Position numbers and translations under genes: made by a program | Notes under the pieces: model-generated | What the model saw: the letters and a program-made list of their open reading frames with translations, nothing else | Database searches by the model: none | Told to the model about the DNA's origin: nothing | In this document: positions 50,764-60,232 of the stretch, in pieces | Numbering within the stretch: the stretch's first letter is position 1 | Layout: every line of letters starts with the position of its first letter | Source: Mesorhizobium australicum | Lineage (GTDB): Bacteria; Pseudomonadota; Alphaproteobacteria; Rhizobiales; Rhizobiaceae | NCBI RefSeq assembly: GCF_900177325.1 | Contig: NZ_FXBL01000004.1 | Span: 1,860,001 to 1,924,000, forward strand | DNA length: 64,000 nt | Direction of reading: 5' to 3'

Positions 50764-51858
50764 TTGAAGCAACAACTCGACGAAATTCAGATCCTGCGCG
50801 CAGTGGCCGCGCTGGCGGTTCTCGTGTTCCACACCGAGCGAGAGATTGCCATGCTGGACCCCGTCGGAGTCATCTGGTTCCTCCGTAATGCCGCCTGGCT
50901 CGGGCAGTTCGGGGTCGATATCTTTTTCGTGATCAGTGGCTTCATCATGTTCTATGTTCATAGGACAGATTTTGGGCACCCTAAACTGATTGGCCAATTC
51001 TTTTTGCGTCGAGTGATCCGTATCGTGCCGTCGTATTGGCTACTCACGGCGATCTCTGTGCTCGGGCTGATCTTGATCCCCGCGGCTTTCAACTCAAGGG
51101 TGTTGGACTGGCCGTGGATCGTCGCCTCGTTTCTGTTCGTTCCTTGGACGGGGCCCAATGGTGTCGTCGCCCCCGTTGTCGGCCCCGGATGGACGCTCAA
51201 CTATGAAATGTTCTTCTACCTCGTGTTTGGCGCGTTGCTGGCTTTTCCGAAACGTGCGGCGCTGCTGACGATGGCAGCTCTTCTTTCGGGATTCGCGTTT
51301 TTGGGCGTATTGCTCGACCCTGCGGCGCCGGTTCCGGCCTTGATCACCAGCACCCTACTTCTCGAGTTCTTGCTGGGCGTCGGGATCAGCTGGTTGCTCT
51401 TTCACGGGGTCTTTTTGCCGCTACGCTTCCGGTTAGGCATCCTCGTGGTTTCGATCCTGATCCTGATGATTGCGATTGTGGTCTATCGCGCGGGGCTTCT
51501 CGACACGATCTGGCGGCTAGGATTTTTTGGCTTGCCCGCTGCGGGAATCGTGGTGGCGGTGTTGCTACGCAGCACCACGGTTGATGCCGCGCCTCGGCGA
51601 GGATCCCTCTGGCGGTTGCTCCTGGCGATCGGCGATTCCTCCTACGCCTTGTATCTGACACACGTCTTCACACTGCGGATTGGCGGGCTTGTCTTGGAAG
51701 GATTTCTTCCACAGTTGCCTGCCAGCATGGACTTCCTGGTGCTGACCGGGCTGGCGATCTTAGTTGGGCATCTGTTCTTCGTGATGTTTGATCAGCCCGT
51801 ATATGCGTGGCTAAAACGCCGGTTGCCACTGCATCGCCCCGCGACGGTCGTGCCATGA
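50764..51858 (+). CDS. Acyltransferase 3 family membrane protein
   Basis: 364 residues from TTG 50764, about ten membrane helices. IQILRAVAALAVLVFHTERE has the catalytic histidine, FGVDIFFVISGFIMFYV and FFLRRVIRIVPSYWLLT are the family signatures (OafA/ExoZ/NodX), and GDSSYALYLTHVFTL lies near the C-terminus. It O-acetylates or otherwise acylates the polysaccharide. A 230-bp gap separates it from the upstream glycosyltransferase gene. Confidence 0.9.
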   Translation: MKQQLDEIQILRAVAALAVLVFHTEREIAMLDPVGVIWFLRNAAWLGQFGVDIFFVISGFIMFYVHRTDFGHPKLIGQFFLRRVIRIVPSYWLLTAISVLGLILIPAAFNSRVLDWPWIVASFLFVPWTGPNGVVAPVVGPGWTLNYEMFFYLVFGALLAFPKRAALLTMAALLSGFAFLGVLLDPAAPVPALITSTLLLEFLLGVGISWLLFHGVFLPLRFRLGILVVSILILMIAIVVYRAGLLDTIWRLGFFGLPAAGIVVAVLLRSTTVDAAPRRGSLWRLLLAIGDSSYALYLTHVFTLRIGGLVLEGFLPQLPASMDFLVLTGLAILVGHLFFVMFDQPVYAWLKRRLPLHRPATVVP

Positions 51859-52130
51859 AGGTGGAATCGTATGCCGTGCAGGTAGACGCTGGAACCATTT
51901 CGCTTGAAGAGAATGGGAGAGGTCCGGAAAAATTGCGACGATCCACGCTTTCGCGTGGGCTGAGTCGAAGAAAATCCCCTGTGAAAGGGGCAAATTGAGT
52001 GGCGGCCTGCCGATTCGTAGATCAATCCGGACTGGGGCAATATGAAGTTTGACCTTCACGAAGAGAGTGCGTCTGGTTAACCGGGGTGGACGCTTCTGAC
52101 GGGGTTGTTACGAGCAGGAAAGTGGAAGAT

Positions 52131-53195
52131 ATGATCTCGACGAACCCGCAGAGCATTAAGTATAACCTGCAGACAGAAAAATTTATCGGAACGCTTGAAA
52201 CGATACAATTGCTTAGATTTATTGCGGCTGCACTTGTTTTATTTACGCACATAAGCTTCTACGTTCATCAAAGAGCCGATAAAAGCTTTGAGATTTGGCA
52301 CGATGGGACACAAGGGGTTGGGTTATTTTTTGTGATCTCGGGTTTCATCATGACCGTGACAACACATCATTCCTATGCCAGCGATGGGGCCGCTTGGAAG
52401 TTCACGGTATCGCGACTCATTCGCATCGTTCCGCTCTACTGGGCCGTGAATGCCGCGAAGCTGCTGGGACTGGTCGTCGTTCCTGAAATGATCGTCGCGA
52501 ATCCCGACGTAAAGAACGTGATTCTCTCATTGTTGTTCCTGCCGAGCAGGAACACAGCGGGGCAGGTCGAGGCCTTCTACGGAGTGGGTTGGACGTTGAA
52601 CTTCGAAATGATGTTCTACGCTCTCTTCGCACTTGCGCTGGTCCTGCGTCTTCGCCCTTCACTCATGGTGATACCGATACTTCTGATTGCTGTACTCCTT
52701 TCGTTTGCAAAAAATGACAGCTGGCCCGCAGCCGCCTTCCTACTGGACTGGCGTCTACTCTATTTCGTCTGGGGCATTTTGATTGGTCAATGGTATGTTG
52801 CAGGGCGAACCCTCCCAGTCGCGGTCGCGATAGGCCTTATCATCTTCGGTTTTATGTCAATGTTCTTTCCGCTGGGCGTATATGAAATCCTGTTGATGCC
52901 ACAACTGCATATTGCCGCTCTCATTATGGGATTCGTCGCCCTTGAGAGAAGGATAAGTCATAAAATCCCGAGATTCGTGTCCTTTCTGGGCGACACATCA
53001 TACTCTCTTTACTTAACGCATCCTATGATTGGCGTTCTCGCAGTTCTCGCACTCCACCGTTTTGCTGGCGAGATGCCGAGCTGGATGCTGTTCGTCCTTG
53101 CATCCGCAATCTGTATCGCACTCTCGGCCCTGACCTTTGTTATCTTCGAGCGTCCGGTCACGCAGCTGCTGCGCAAGCGTTTCATGCCCCGATGA
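52131..53195 (+). CDS. Acyltransferase 3 family membrane protein, second
   Basis: 354 residues from ATG 52131. The same signatures as the preceding gene: IQLLRFIAAALVLFTHISFYVHQ, GVGLFFVISGFIMTVTTHHS, FTVSRLIRIVPLYWAVNAAKL, GVGWTLNFEMMFYALFAL and LGDTSYSLYLTHPMIG. Sequence identity to the neighbour is clearly limited and its codon usage is more AT-rich, so it was probably acquired separately rather than duplicated in place. Confidence 0.9.
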   Translation: MISTNPQSIKYNLQTEKFIGTLETIQLLRFIAAALVLFTHISFYVHQRADKSFEIWHDGTQGVGLFFVISGFIMTVTTHHSYASDGAAWKFTVSRLIRIVPLYWAVNAAKLLGLVVVPEMIVANPDVKNVILSLLFLPSRNTAGQVEAFYGVGWTLNFEMMFYALFALALVLRLRPSLMVIPILLIAVLLSFAKNDSWPAAAFLLDWRLLYFVWGILIGQWYVAGRTLPVAVAIGLIIFGFMSMFFPLGVYEILLMPQLHIAALIMGFVALERRISHKIPRFVSFLGDTSYSLYLTHPMIGVLAVLALHRFAGEMPSWMLFVLASAICIALSALTFVIFERPVTQLLRKRFMPR

Positions 53196-53231
53196 AAGGT
53201 GAAGCGAGTGGGCTGGTGTAGTAGGTTGGAT

Positions 53232-53249
53232 ACACACACACACACACAC
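53232..53249. repeat. (AC)9 dinucleotide tract upstream of wzy-like gene
   Basis: Nine uninterrupted AC units, 41 bases upstream of the wzy-like ATG at 53290 and just after the acyltransferase gene. Dinucleotide tracts of this length are rare in GC-rich alphaproteobacteria. TGA at 53263-53265 is in frame with wzy between the tract and the ATG, so slippage could change leader or promoter spacing but not fuse an upstream frame to wzy. Confidence 0.8.
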
Positions 53250-53289
53250 GACTTATTCCCTCTGAGCAAACAAGCGCCGTTGCGAGGCC

Positions 53290-54564
53290 ATGAAGATAAC
53301 GATCCAAAACGTCCTAGTGTTTGTCGTGGTGAGTTACGCGATCGTACTGGCTCCGTTCCTCGACGCCGGATTCCGCAACTATCTAGTATTGCTGGCCGCC
53401 TTTGCCGGGGCGTTTTCACTTTTCGTTTTTCACGTTCAAGTGGCTCATGTGCAGCTGTGGAGCTTGGTCGTGATCGGCTACATGTGTCTCGTCGCGCTGG
53501 CAAACAGCGGGCTCCCGGGGCTTGGTTCGGTAGCACTGACATTTGCCTACCTGATGGGCCAGTTTACAGTCGCCTCGATCGCGAAAAGGTCTTGGTTCGA
53601 TGCACGATTCGCGGCGACCCTGCTCGGCAGGATCGTGATAGCCTATGCCATCGTATCCGTCCTTCAGATGATTGCGTCGTTCACTGGCCTGTCGGTGCCA
53701 AATCTAATAGCAAGCAAAGGCTTGTGGAGCTACAACTCACTCGCTTATGAGCCGTCACATCTTGGTCGTGCGATCGGCATTACGATGCTGGCCTACCTGA
53801 TCGTTGTTCGCGGGGAGTCCGGCGGTCGCCTTTCCTTCAGATCCGGGTCCATGAACAGAAAGGTCCTCATCGCCTTCTTTGTCACGATGTTGCTAAGCGG
53901 CAGCGCGGTAGCTGCGATTGCCATCCCGATAGCATTGATCTTCGCGTTGAGACCGCGGTGGTCGGTCCCGCTGATGGTCATCACGTTCCTGGTTTGGCCG
54001 TCGCTGACGTACATCGACTATGAACCGTTGCAACGCGCAATCCGGTTGATCAGCAACTTAGACACCCTTGATATCGAAAGACTTGCCGAGGCCGATGGCA
54101 GCGGTGCCGCTAGGTTGATACCCTTTCTTATCTACCTGGATCTTGCTGACCCCTGGACATGGACATTCTGGTTTGGCTATGGCGCCCAGGGCGCAGCGAG
54201 TGTCTTTGTCGACCGCGTTAAGGGGATCGCCGACTACGAAGGCGGCGTCTCGTTCTTGCCTGGGTTCCTCGTGACATACGGCTTGGTTGGGTCCGCATTT
54301 TTTCTATGGGTCCTTTTAATAAGCGCTTGGAATAGCACTACTTTTCCAATTATCGTCTTCTGGTTCGTTTTCTTTACAAGCGTTCCGTGGAATATTCAGT
54401 TGTTCTGGTATGGACTCATCGTCCTTATTTTGGTCAATGAAGCAATCTCCAAACGAAACAGATATCTGCTTGGTGGTGAGCGGCGTGATCTCAAGAGGAG
54501 GCCAAACTGGGTTCGCCTGAAGATCGATCCCGTTTCCGATTCAAGAGGTACAAGAAAGCGATGA
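53290..54564 (+). CDS. Wzy-like polysaccharide polymerase / O-antigen ligase family
   Basis: 424 residues with about ten to twelve membrane helices and a large periplasmic loop near SLAYEPSHLGRAIG and YGAQGAASVFVDRVKGIADYEGGVSFLPGFLVTYGLVG, an arrangement typical of Wzy polymerases. Such proteins have low sequence conservation, so assignment rests on topology, position and the absence of another polymerase. GAGG lies a few bases before ATG 53290. Confidence 0.75.
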   Translation: MKITIQNVLVFVVVSYAIVLAPFLDAGFRNYLVLLAAFAGAFSLFVFHVQVAHVQLWSLVVIGYMCLVALANSGLPGLGSVALTFAYLMGQFTVASIAKRSWFDARFAATLLGRIVIAYAIVSVLQMIASFTGLSVPNLIASKGLWSYNSLAYEPSHLGRAIGITMLAYLIVVRGESGGRLSFRSGSMNRKVLIAFFVTMLLSGSAVAAIAIPIALIFALRPRWSVPLMVITFLVWPSLTYIDYEPLQRAIRLISNLDTLDIERLAEADGSGAARLIPFLIYLDLADPWTWTFWFGYGAQGAASVFVDRVKGIADYEGGVSFLPGFLVTYGLVGSAFFLWVLLISAWNSTTFPIIVFWFVFFTSVPWNIQLFWYGLIVLILVNEAISKRNRYLLGGERRDLKRRPNWVRLKIDPVSDSRGTRKR

Positions 54565-55052
54565 AATCCAGTTCTGCGTTGGGGGCACAATCTTTGACAA
54601 CGGTGAACGAATTGAACCCACACAGCAGAATCACCGGGTATGCCCGCAATTACACTCCGTTATTCCGGAAAATGGCGTGGTGGCCAAAAGAAAGACAGAG
54701 TGCGACAGGCATGGAACGTGCAATTATGGGCATGCCTATCTTTAGAACCGCGGCCCGTTCTTTTTGGATCGACTTATTGGAGCTTTGTGATGATGCTGAG
54801 AGGGTTTGCGTCCATGAACCCGCAACGAAGCGGGAAGGCTGAAAAGGAAATGTCTAGCGTTTCTTCATCATTGCTATCCGGTCGTCCGGAAGAGCGTCGT
54901 AAGAAGAGCGCATTCCGCCGCATCGAATGTAAGTATTCGTAAAGTAGCCGTCTGCTATACCTTCTACTGGCTGTTGTATTTTTATTGATGGCAATAATCG
55001 AAGGCATTTGAAAATATCTGAGATGGAGACTTATTGGGGTAGAAACCAAACT
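54565..55052. other. Region with short uncharacterised frames
   Basis: Two overlapping small open frames (54561-54842 and 54640-54942) encode no recognisable domain and have no clear ribosome-binding sites. The sequence may be a remnant of a lost gene. The right end holds the leader of the following glycosyltransferase gene. Confidence 0.35.
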
Positions 55053-56045
55053 ATGAATATCACCGACGAAACCGTGAACCGGCCCGCCATATCCATTATC
55101 GTGTGTGCCTACAACGAACAAAAGCACATTCGCGAGACTCTCGATAGCCTAATCGGCCAGACCTATAGCAACCTCGAGATTCTTGTTATCGATGATGCCT
55201 CAACCGATTTGACGCCGCAGATTTGTCGCGACTACACAACACGCGATGCCCGGGTGCGCGTCATCACCCACTCCGAAAACCGCGGCCTCGCTCATGGACG
55301 AAAGACCGGCGTAGCTGAAGCCCGCCATGAACTCCTGACCTTCATCGACGCGGATGATATTGCCATGCCCGACATGATCGAACGGCTTGTGGCGGTCCTG
55401 CTAGCGGACGGTGATTGTTTGGGCGTATCAGCCTACCGCATATATTTCGACGACGAGCGCGACCTCGGCGTGCAGAAGATCGGCCCGACCAGCCGAGATG
55501 ACTACCGACGGCTCTATGACGGACGGAAGCTTATCTTTCTCTCCTACCCCAACCTTGTGAGAAAGGCAGATGTGCTGGCGGTTGGGGGCTACCGTGTTAA
55601 CATAATGCCAAACAACGACGGCATTCGATTTGAGGACTTTTGTGAGGACCTTGATTTGTGGTGCCGGATGTCGGACCTGAGCGCCGACGGTCGCTTTTTT
55701 ATTACTTTGGAGGAGCCATTATCACGCTACCGCAAACCCGCTGGTTCGATGTCGACGGCGAACGTGAAAATCATGCAGGATAAGATGCGCTGGATCAAAG
55801 ATTGCCTGCGCCGCCGTCGGGCCGCACAGCCAGAGCGATGCCTAGCCGATTTTCTCGCCTCGCGAACGGCGTTTGATCGATTTTCCGACTGGCGTGCCGA
55901 CACCGCCGCAGGGTTCTATAAGAAGGCGGGGTTTGCCTATTCTAAGCGTAATTATCTGAAATTCGCATGGTATGTTGCGTTAACAGCTACGATGTCTCCT
56001 AAGTTGATCCTTCAGAAGCTAGCCACGCAGAGTGCGAATTTATGA
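55053..56045 (+). CDS. Family 2 glycosyltransferase
   Basis: 330 residues from ATG 55053. GT-A fold: ISIIVCAYNEQKHIRETLDSLIGQTYSNLEILVIDDASTDLTPQI, LLTFIDADDIAMPDMIERL with the DxD motif, and RFEDFCEDLDLWCRM near the acceptor-binding region with the catalytic-base-like ED. It adds one sugar to the repeat unit. It overlaps the next gene by 4 bases. Confidence 0.92.
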   Translation: MNITDETVNRPAISIIVCAYNEQKHIRETLDSLIGQTYSNLEILVIDDASTDLTPQICRDYTTRDARVRVITHSENRGLAHGRKTGVAEARHELLTFIDADDIAMPDMIERLVAVLLADGDCLGVSAYRIYFDDERDLGVQKIGPTSRDDYRRLYDGRKLIFLSYPNLVRKADVLAVGGYRVNIMPNNDGIRFEDFCEDLDLWCRMSDLSADGRFFITLEEPLSRYRKPAGSMSTANVKIMQDKMRWIKDCLRRRRAAQPERCLADFLASRTAFDRFSDWRADTAAGFYKKAGFAYSKRNYLKFAWYVALTATMSPKLILQKLATQSANL

Positions 56046-57427
56046 TGGATGTATCAACGGGTAGCCCAGAAATCTTAGAAGGGAACGCTCTGCGCCGACT
56101 GTTTTCGGGGCTCGATAAGAACAAGATCCGCTATGCCGTGCTGCGCAACCACGAACAGTTGCCGGATCGAGTCGGATCGCGAGATATCGACCTGCTTGTG
56201 CATCCAGACGACCGATCCGCTGCCAGAAGGGTGACCGTAGCCGTTGGGAAAGAACTCGAATTGAAGCTATCGGATGTGTTCGATGACGATATGTTTTCAT
56301 CGATCTGGTTATTTCGCAGGGCCGGCCACGGTGCCCCCTTTGCCCTGAGCGTCGACTTTTTTCCGGGTCGCAGGGTTTACGGGGTTGAACTCTATTCCGT
56401 TCAGGATGCGCTTTCCAACCTCCGCCTTCACCGTGGCATCCCTGTGGTCCGTGAGCCCTTCGTTTTTCTCGACAAATGGCTTTATCACCTCGTGGTCGGC
56501 AGGTCCACGCCGGCTAGATACGATGAGTTGTTCGCAAGCATAGTAGTCCGGCATCACGACGAACTCTTGGCTTATATTGAAACCTTCCTTGGCCGGGAGG
56601 AGGCTGAGGCGGCATTGAGTGTCGTTCGCGCCGGTCAGTCTTCGACCCTTCCGGCGCGATCCGCACGCGAGCGTCTAAGGATGCTGCGTGCACGCCTTAA
56701 TGTCAGAAGCCTCAAGAGCCTTTCCGGTCCGCTTTGGTTCCTGGCGTACCGCCTGCGAGATCAATTCAAGCTGCGCGGGTTGTTTGTTTCGATAAGCGGG
56801 CCGGACGGATCCGGCAAGACGACGGTGATCCGCGAAGTTGCCGCTCAGCTCGAAACGATTTTCGGTGCAGGCGAAGTAAGAAATGCTCACTTCCGCCCGA
56901 CAGTGCTCCCTCGTATCGCTAAAGTAGCCAAGAAGGCGCGCGCGATAAATACTGTGGACGAGAACTACGAACAGCCCCACCGCGCCAAGCCCTCTGGTGT
57001 GATCGGGTCTGCAATGCGACTGATCTATTATTGGTTTGACTACCTCGGCGGCTATTTTCGGCACATTCTTCCTGTACTGAAGCGTCGCGAGGTGATGCTG
57101 TTCGACCGCTACTACTTCGACATGATCGCGGATCCTTCCCGAAGCCGGATTGCGTTGCCAAAGCGGCTCATGCGGGTCTTGGGGCGCCTCTTACCGCTGC
57201 CGGACTACGCTTTTTTCATCCGAGTCGACCCTGAAGAGATCCGGCGCCGCAAGCAGGAACTCACAATCGAGCGGATCGTCGAGCTGAACGGGCAATACGA
57301 AGACCTCGTCAGGCGCGGCTGGTTGATCCCGATCGAAAACAATGGCTCCCCCGAAGAAGCGGCAGCTGCGATCGTCGATTGCATTATTGCCGATCGACAT
57401 GCGAAAGCAATCCGGGCGCTTCGGTGA
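56042..57427 (+). CDS. Fusion of nucleotidyltransferase-like and thymidylate-kinase-like domains
   Basis: 461 residues. The N-terminal about 200 residues resemble the nucleotidyltransferase-like segment found in polysaccharide clusters (IRYAVLRNHEQLPDRVGSRDIDLLVHPDD). The C-terminal 210 residues are a P-loop kinase: SISGPDGSGKTTVIREVAAQL (Walker A at about 256-264), MLFDRYYFDMIADPSR (DRYY as in thymidylate kinase) and a lid-like EEIRRRKQELTIERI. This two-domain form is not a normal Tmk. The substrate is unknown; phosphorylation of a sugar-nucleotide precursor or lipid carrier is possible. Confidence 0.75.
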   Translation: MMDVSTGSPEILEGNALRRLFSGLDKNKIRYAVLRNHEQLPDRVGSRDIDLLVHPDDRSAARRVTVAVGKELELKLSDVFDDDMFSSIWLFRRAGHGAPFALSVDFFPGRRVYGVELYSVQDALSNLRLHRGIPVVREPFVFLDKWLYHLVVGRSTPARYDELFASIVVRHHDELLAYIETFLGREEAEAALSVVRAGQSSTLPARSARERLRMLRARLNVRSLKSLSGPLWFLAYRLRDQFKLRGLFVSISGPDGSGKTTVIREVAAQLETIFGAGEVRNAHFRPTVLPRIAKVAKKARAINTVDENYEQPHRAKPSGVIGSAMRLIYYWFDYLGGYFRHILPVLKRREVMLFDRYYFDMIADPSRSRIALPKRLMRVLGRLLPLPDYAFFIRVDPEEIRRRKQELTIERIVELNGQYEDLVRRGWLIPIENNGSPEEAAAAIVDCIIADRHAKAIRALR

Positions 57428-58530
57428 TCGTATTTTGCCACCTACTCAACGACCGTTCGGGCAGCCCAACAGTGCTGCGCGCCACGCTCGAGGCGCTGGG
57501 CGCTCGTGAGAGCGGACTGCTGTTCGTAGGCTCGCAAGGGTGCGGCGTTCTGGATCAGGCCGGGGTGTCGACGCGACGCTATTGGTATCGCCGAAGCCGC
57601 TACCGAATCGTGACGCTGTTCACCTATTTCGCCAGCCAGCTGGCGCTTTACCGCGCGCTGAGCCTGTCGCGCGACATTCCCAGCGATGCCACGATCTTCG
57701 TGAACACACTGCTGCCCTTCGCTGCTATGCTTTGGGGAAAGAGGACCGGGCGGCGGGTGATCGTGCACGTACACGAGATCTCGATTACACCGGGTCCACT
57801 GCGCTGCTTTCTGACGCGTTGTGCGGGGCGCTGCGCAAGCCTGCTGCTTTATGTGTCGAATGATCACCGTGCGCGCCTACCCATCGACGGACCGCGGGCG
57901 CTGATCCTGCCTAACCCGGTCAGCCCGGAAATCGCGGTGCGCGCTCGTGATCATGCGCCCGGACGTGCCGGCGGGGACTTCCGGGTGCTGATGCTGGCCT
58001 CACTGCGCGGCTACAAAGGCGTCGAGGAGTTCATGGCACTGGCGGCGGCGCTGAGGGAACGCGCTGATATTTCCTTCGACCTTGTTCTGAACGCAGGAAC
58101 AGAAGAGGTGTCAGCCTTCACCGCGCGCCACCCCGACACAGTAAATGTCACGATTCATCCCAGAACCGACGACCCCACGAGCTTTTATGCCCGTGCCGAC
58201 CTGGTGCTAAACCTCTCAAGGGTGGATCAATGGATTGAGACGTTCGGTTTGACGATAGTTGAGGCCATGACCTTCGGTATTCCGGTCATCGCCCCACCCG
58301 TAGGCGGCCCGGCAGAGATTGTGACCAACGGGGACCAGGGCTATTGTATCGACTCACGAGACGGCCTAGCCCTGCGTGCGGCCATCACCGGCTTGGCTGA
58401 TAATTCCGAAACCTATGCGGCTATGTCGCGGGCGGCACGGGTTCGCGCGCGCGATTTCACTTTCGACGTCTACGCGACCGCCCTGCGCGCTGCCCTGGAC
58501 TGGACCGAAGGGGCACAGGGCAAATCATGA
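57424..58530 (+). CDS. Group 1 (GT4) glycosyltransferase
   Basis: 368 residues from GTG 57424, overlapping the previous stop (GTGA). N-terminal VIVFCHLLNDRSGSPTVLRATLEAL, linker HVHEISITPGPLRCF and C-terminal GT4 domain: FRVLMLASLRGYKGVEEFMALAAAL, DPTSFYARADLVLNLSRVDQWIETFGLTIVEAMTFGIPVIAPPVGGPAEIV with the EX7E motif. It adds a sugar from a nucleotide donor. Confidence 0.9.
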   Translation: MIVFCHLLNDRSGSPTVLRATLEALGARESGLLFVGSQGCGVLDQAGVSTRRYWYRRSRYRIVTLFTYFASQLALYRALSLSRDIPSDATIFVNTLLPFAAMLWGKRTGRRVIVHVHEISITPGPLRCFLTRCAGRCASLLLYVSNDHRARLPIDGPRALILPNPVSPEIAVRARDHAPGRAGGDFRVLMLASLRGYKGVEEFMALAAALRERADISFDLVLNAGTEEVSAFTARHPDTVNVTIHPRTDDPTSFYARADLVLNLSRVDQWIETFGLTIVEAMTFGIPVIAPPVGGPAEIVTNGDQGYCIDSRDGLALRAAITGLADNSETYAAMSRAARVRARDFTFDVYATALRAALDWTEGAQGKS

Positions 58531-59606
58531 AGATTGCGTTGCTGGGCACGGTTGGCGTGCCGGGCCGCTACGGCGGCTTCGAAACCCTTGCCGAGAACTT
58601 CGTCCATTACCACGCGGACAGCGGGCGCGACGCCACGCTTACGGTGTGGTGTTCGTCTAGAGGCAAGGTGGACCGCCCTACCCGGTTCAAAAGCGCGGCG
58701 CTGCGTTATATCGGTCTGGAGGCGAACGGAATGCAGAGTATCCTGTATGACGCACTGAGCCTGCTGGATGCCGTGCGGACCCGGCATGACCGTATCGTCC
58801 TGCTGGGGGTCTCCGGCGCAATGATGCTGCCACTGATCCGGCTGATCAGCCGAGCCCGGATTGTTACCAATATCGACGGGATTGAATGGAAGCGCGAAAA
58901 GTGGAACGGCCCTGTCCGTGCTTTCTTGCGAGCGTCGGAGTGGGCGGCAGTGAGATTCTCGCACGCCGTGATCGCCGACAACCAAGCCATCGCCGACCAC
59001 GTGCGCGCGGCCTATGGCAGCAATTCTTATGTCATTGCCTATGGCGGCGACCAAGCGGTGGCCGATGGGGCCGTGGGCGAGGCCCCCGCGGGCCTGCCTG
59101 AACGCTACGCTCTAGCCCTCTGCCGGATTGAGCCGGAAAATAACGTGCGCATGATACTTGAGGCATTCGCTGGAATCGATGAACCGCTGGTCTTCGTCGG
59201 AAACTGGGACAGCAGCGCCTATGGCCGCAACCTTAGGGCGCGCTACTCCAACCGCGCAAAGCTGCACCTGCTGGACCCGGTCTACGAGCCCGGCGCACTG
59301 CATTCGCTCCGCGCGAGGGCTTCAGTCTATGTGCATGGCCATTCCGCGGGGGGCACCAACCCTTCGCTGGTCGAGATGATGCATTTCGGAGTGCCTGTGC
59401 TGGCGCATGGCTGCGCCTTCAACCGGCACAGCACTGAGGGCAAGGCACGCTATTTCGAAACGTCTGAAGAACTTGTGGCGCAGGCGCGGGGCCTTGCCCC
59501 TGAAGATGCCGCCGAGATCGGGGCAGCCATGCAGGATATAGCGGCACGTCGCTACACATGGGATAAAATTGGGAAAGCCTATTTCGAGCTGTTGGATCGC
59601 GTGTGA
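58527..59606 (+). CDS. DUF1972 / rhamnosyltransferase-like glycosyltransferase
   Basis: 359 residues: KIALLGTVGVPGRYGGFETLAENFVHYHA is the DUF1972 N-terminal signature, with SRARIVTNIDGIEWKREKWN following. YALALCRIEPENNVRMILEAF, LVFVGNWDSSAYGRNLRARY and YVHGHSAGGTNPSLVEMMHFGVPVLAHGCAFNR form the donor domain. Family members often transfer deoxyhexoses such as rhamnose; the adjacent rmlC/rmlB genes fit. It overlaps the upstream gene by 4 bases. Confidence 0.88.
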   Translation: MKIALLGTVGVPGRYGGFETLAENFVHYHADSGRDATLTVWCSSRGKVDRPTRFKSAALRYIGLEANGMQSILYDALSLLDAVRTRHDRIVLLGVSGAMMLPLIRLISRARIVTNIDGIEWKREKWNGPVRAFLRASEWAAVRFSHAVIADNQAIADHVRAAYGSNSYVIAYGGDQAVADGAVGEAPAGLPERYALALCRIEPENNVRMILEAFAGIDEPLVFVGNWDSSAYGRNLRARYSNRAKLHLLDPVYEPGALHSLRARASVYVHGHSAGGTNPSLVEMMHFGVPVLAHGCAFNRHSTEGKARYFETSEELVAQARGLAPEDAAEIGAAMQDIAARRYTWDKIGKAYFELLDRV

Positions 59607-59665
59607 GCTGACGTAGGAGACCAGCTCGACGATGCTCTAGCGCAAAACAGAAAGATGATCACGAC

Positions 59666-60232
59666 ATGAAGATAGAGGACACAAATCTGGTAGGGGTGAA
59701 GATCCTGACTCCAGTTCGTCATAGCGATCCCCGAGGATTTTTCAGCGAGAGCTGGAGCAAGGCAAGAATGGAAGCCGCTGGCCTTCGTTATGACTTTGTA
59801 CAAGACAATCATTCTATGTCCGTTCATGTTGGCACCGTGCGCGGGCTGCATTTTCAGTCGCCGCCGCATGCTCAGGCCAAGTTGGTCCGCTGCGGCAAGG
59901 GTCGGCTGTTTGACGTCGCGGTGGATATCCGCAAAGGATCGCCCACCTTCGGTCAGTGGGTGGGTGTCGATCTGAGTTTCGAAAATGGTAAGCAGTTGCT
60001 GATCCCCGCCGGGTTTCTACACGGGTTCATTACGCGAGAACCGTCAACAGAGATCATCTACAAATGTTCAGATTACTTCGCGCCGGAAAGTGATGGCGCG
60101 GTGCGTTTCGACGATCCCGACCTTAGCATCGACTGGGGGCTTAAGGAGGATGCGTATCTGTCCGAAAAGGATGCCAGGGCCGCGTTTCTGAAGGACTTCA
60201 ACTCACCGTTCATCTGGGAAGGCGACGCGTGA
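59666..60232 (+). CDS. rmlC: dTDP-4-dehydrorhamnose 3,5-epimerase
   Basis: 188 residues, intact. Cupin fold with the catalytic histidine in TVRGLHFQSPPHAQAKLVRCGKGRLFDVAVDIRKGSPTFGQWVGV, then LLIPAGFLHGFITREPSTEIIYKCSDYFAPESDGAVRFDDPDLSIDW. It epimerises dTDP-4-keto-6-deoxyglucose at C3 and C5. It overlaps rmlB by 4 bases. It is the only member of the rml set here without visible lesions. Confidence 0.95.
   Translation: MKIEDTNLVGVKILTPVRHSDPRGFFSESWSKARMEAAGLRYDFVQDNHSMSVHVGTVRGLHFQSPPHAQAKLVRCGKGRLFDVAVDIRKGSPTFGQWVGVDLSFENGKQLLIPAGFLHGFITREPSTEIIYKCSDYFAPESDGAVRFDDPDLSIDWGLKEDAYLSEKDARAAFLKDFNSPFIWEGDA

Noticed and set aside
53199..53750. Frame reading through the (AC)9 tract as His-Thr repeats
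   Set aside because: It is out of frame with the wzy-like gene and mostly overlaps it in a shadow frame. The wzy frame has TGA at 53263 upstream of its ATG, so a slip cannot fuse them.
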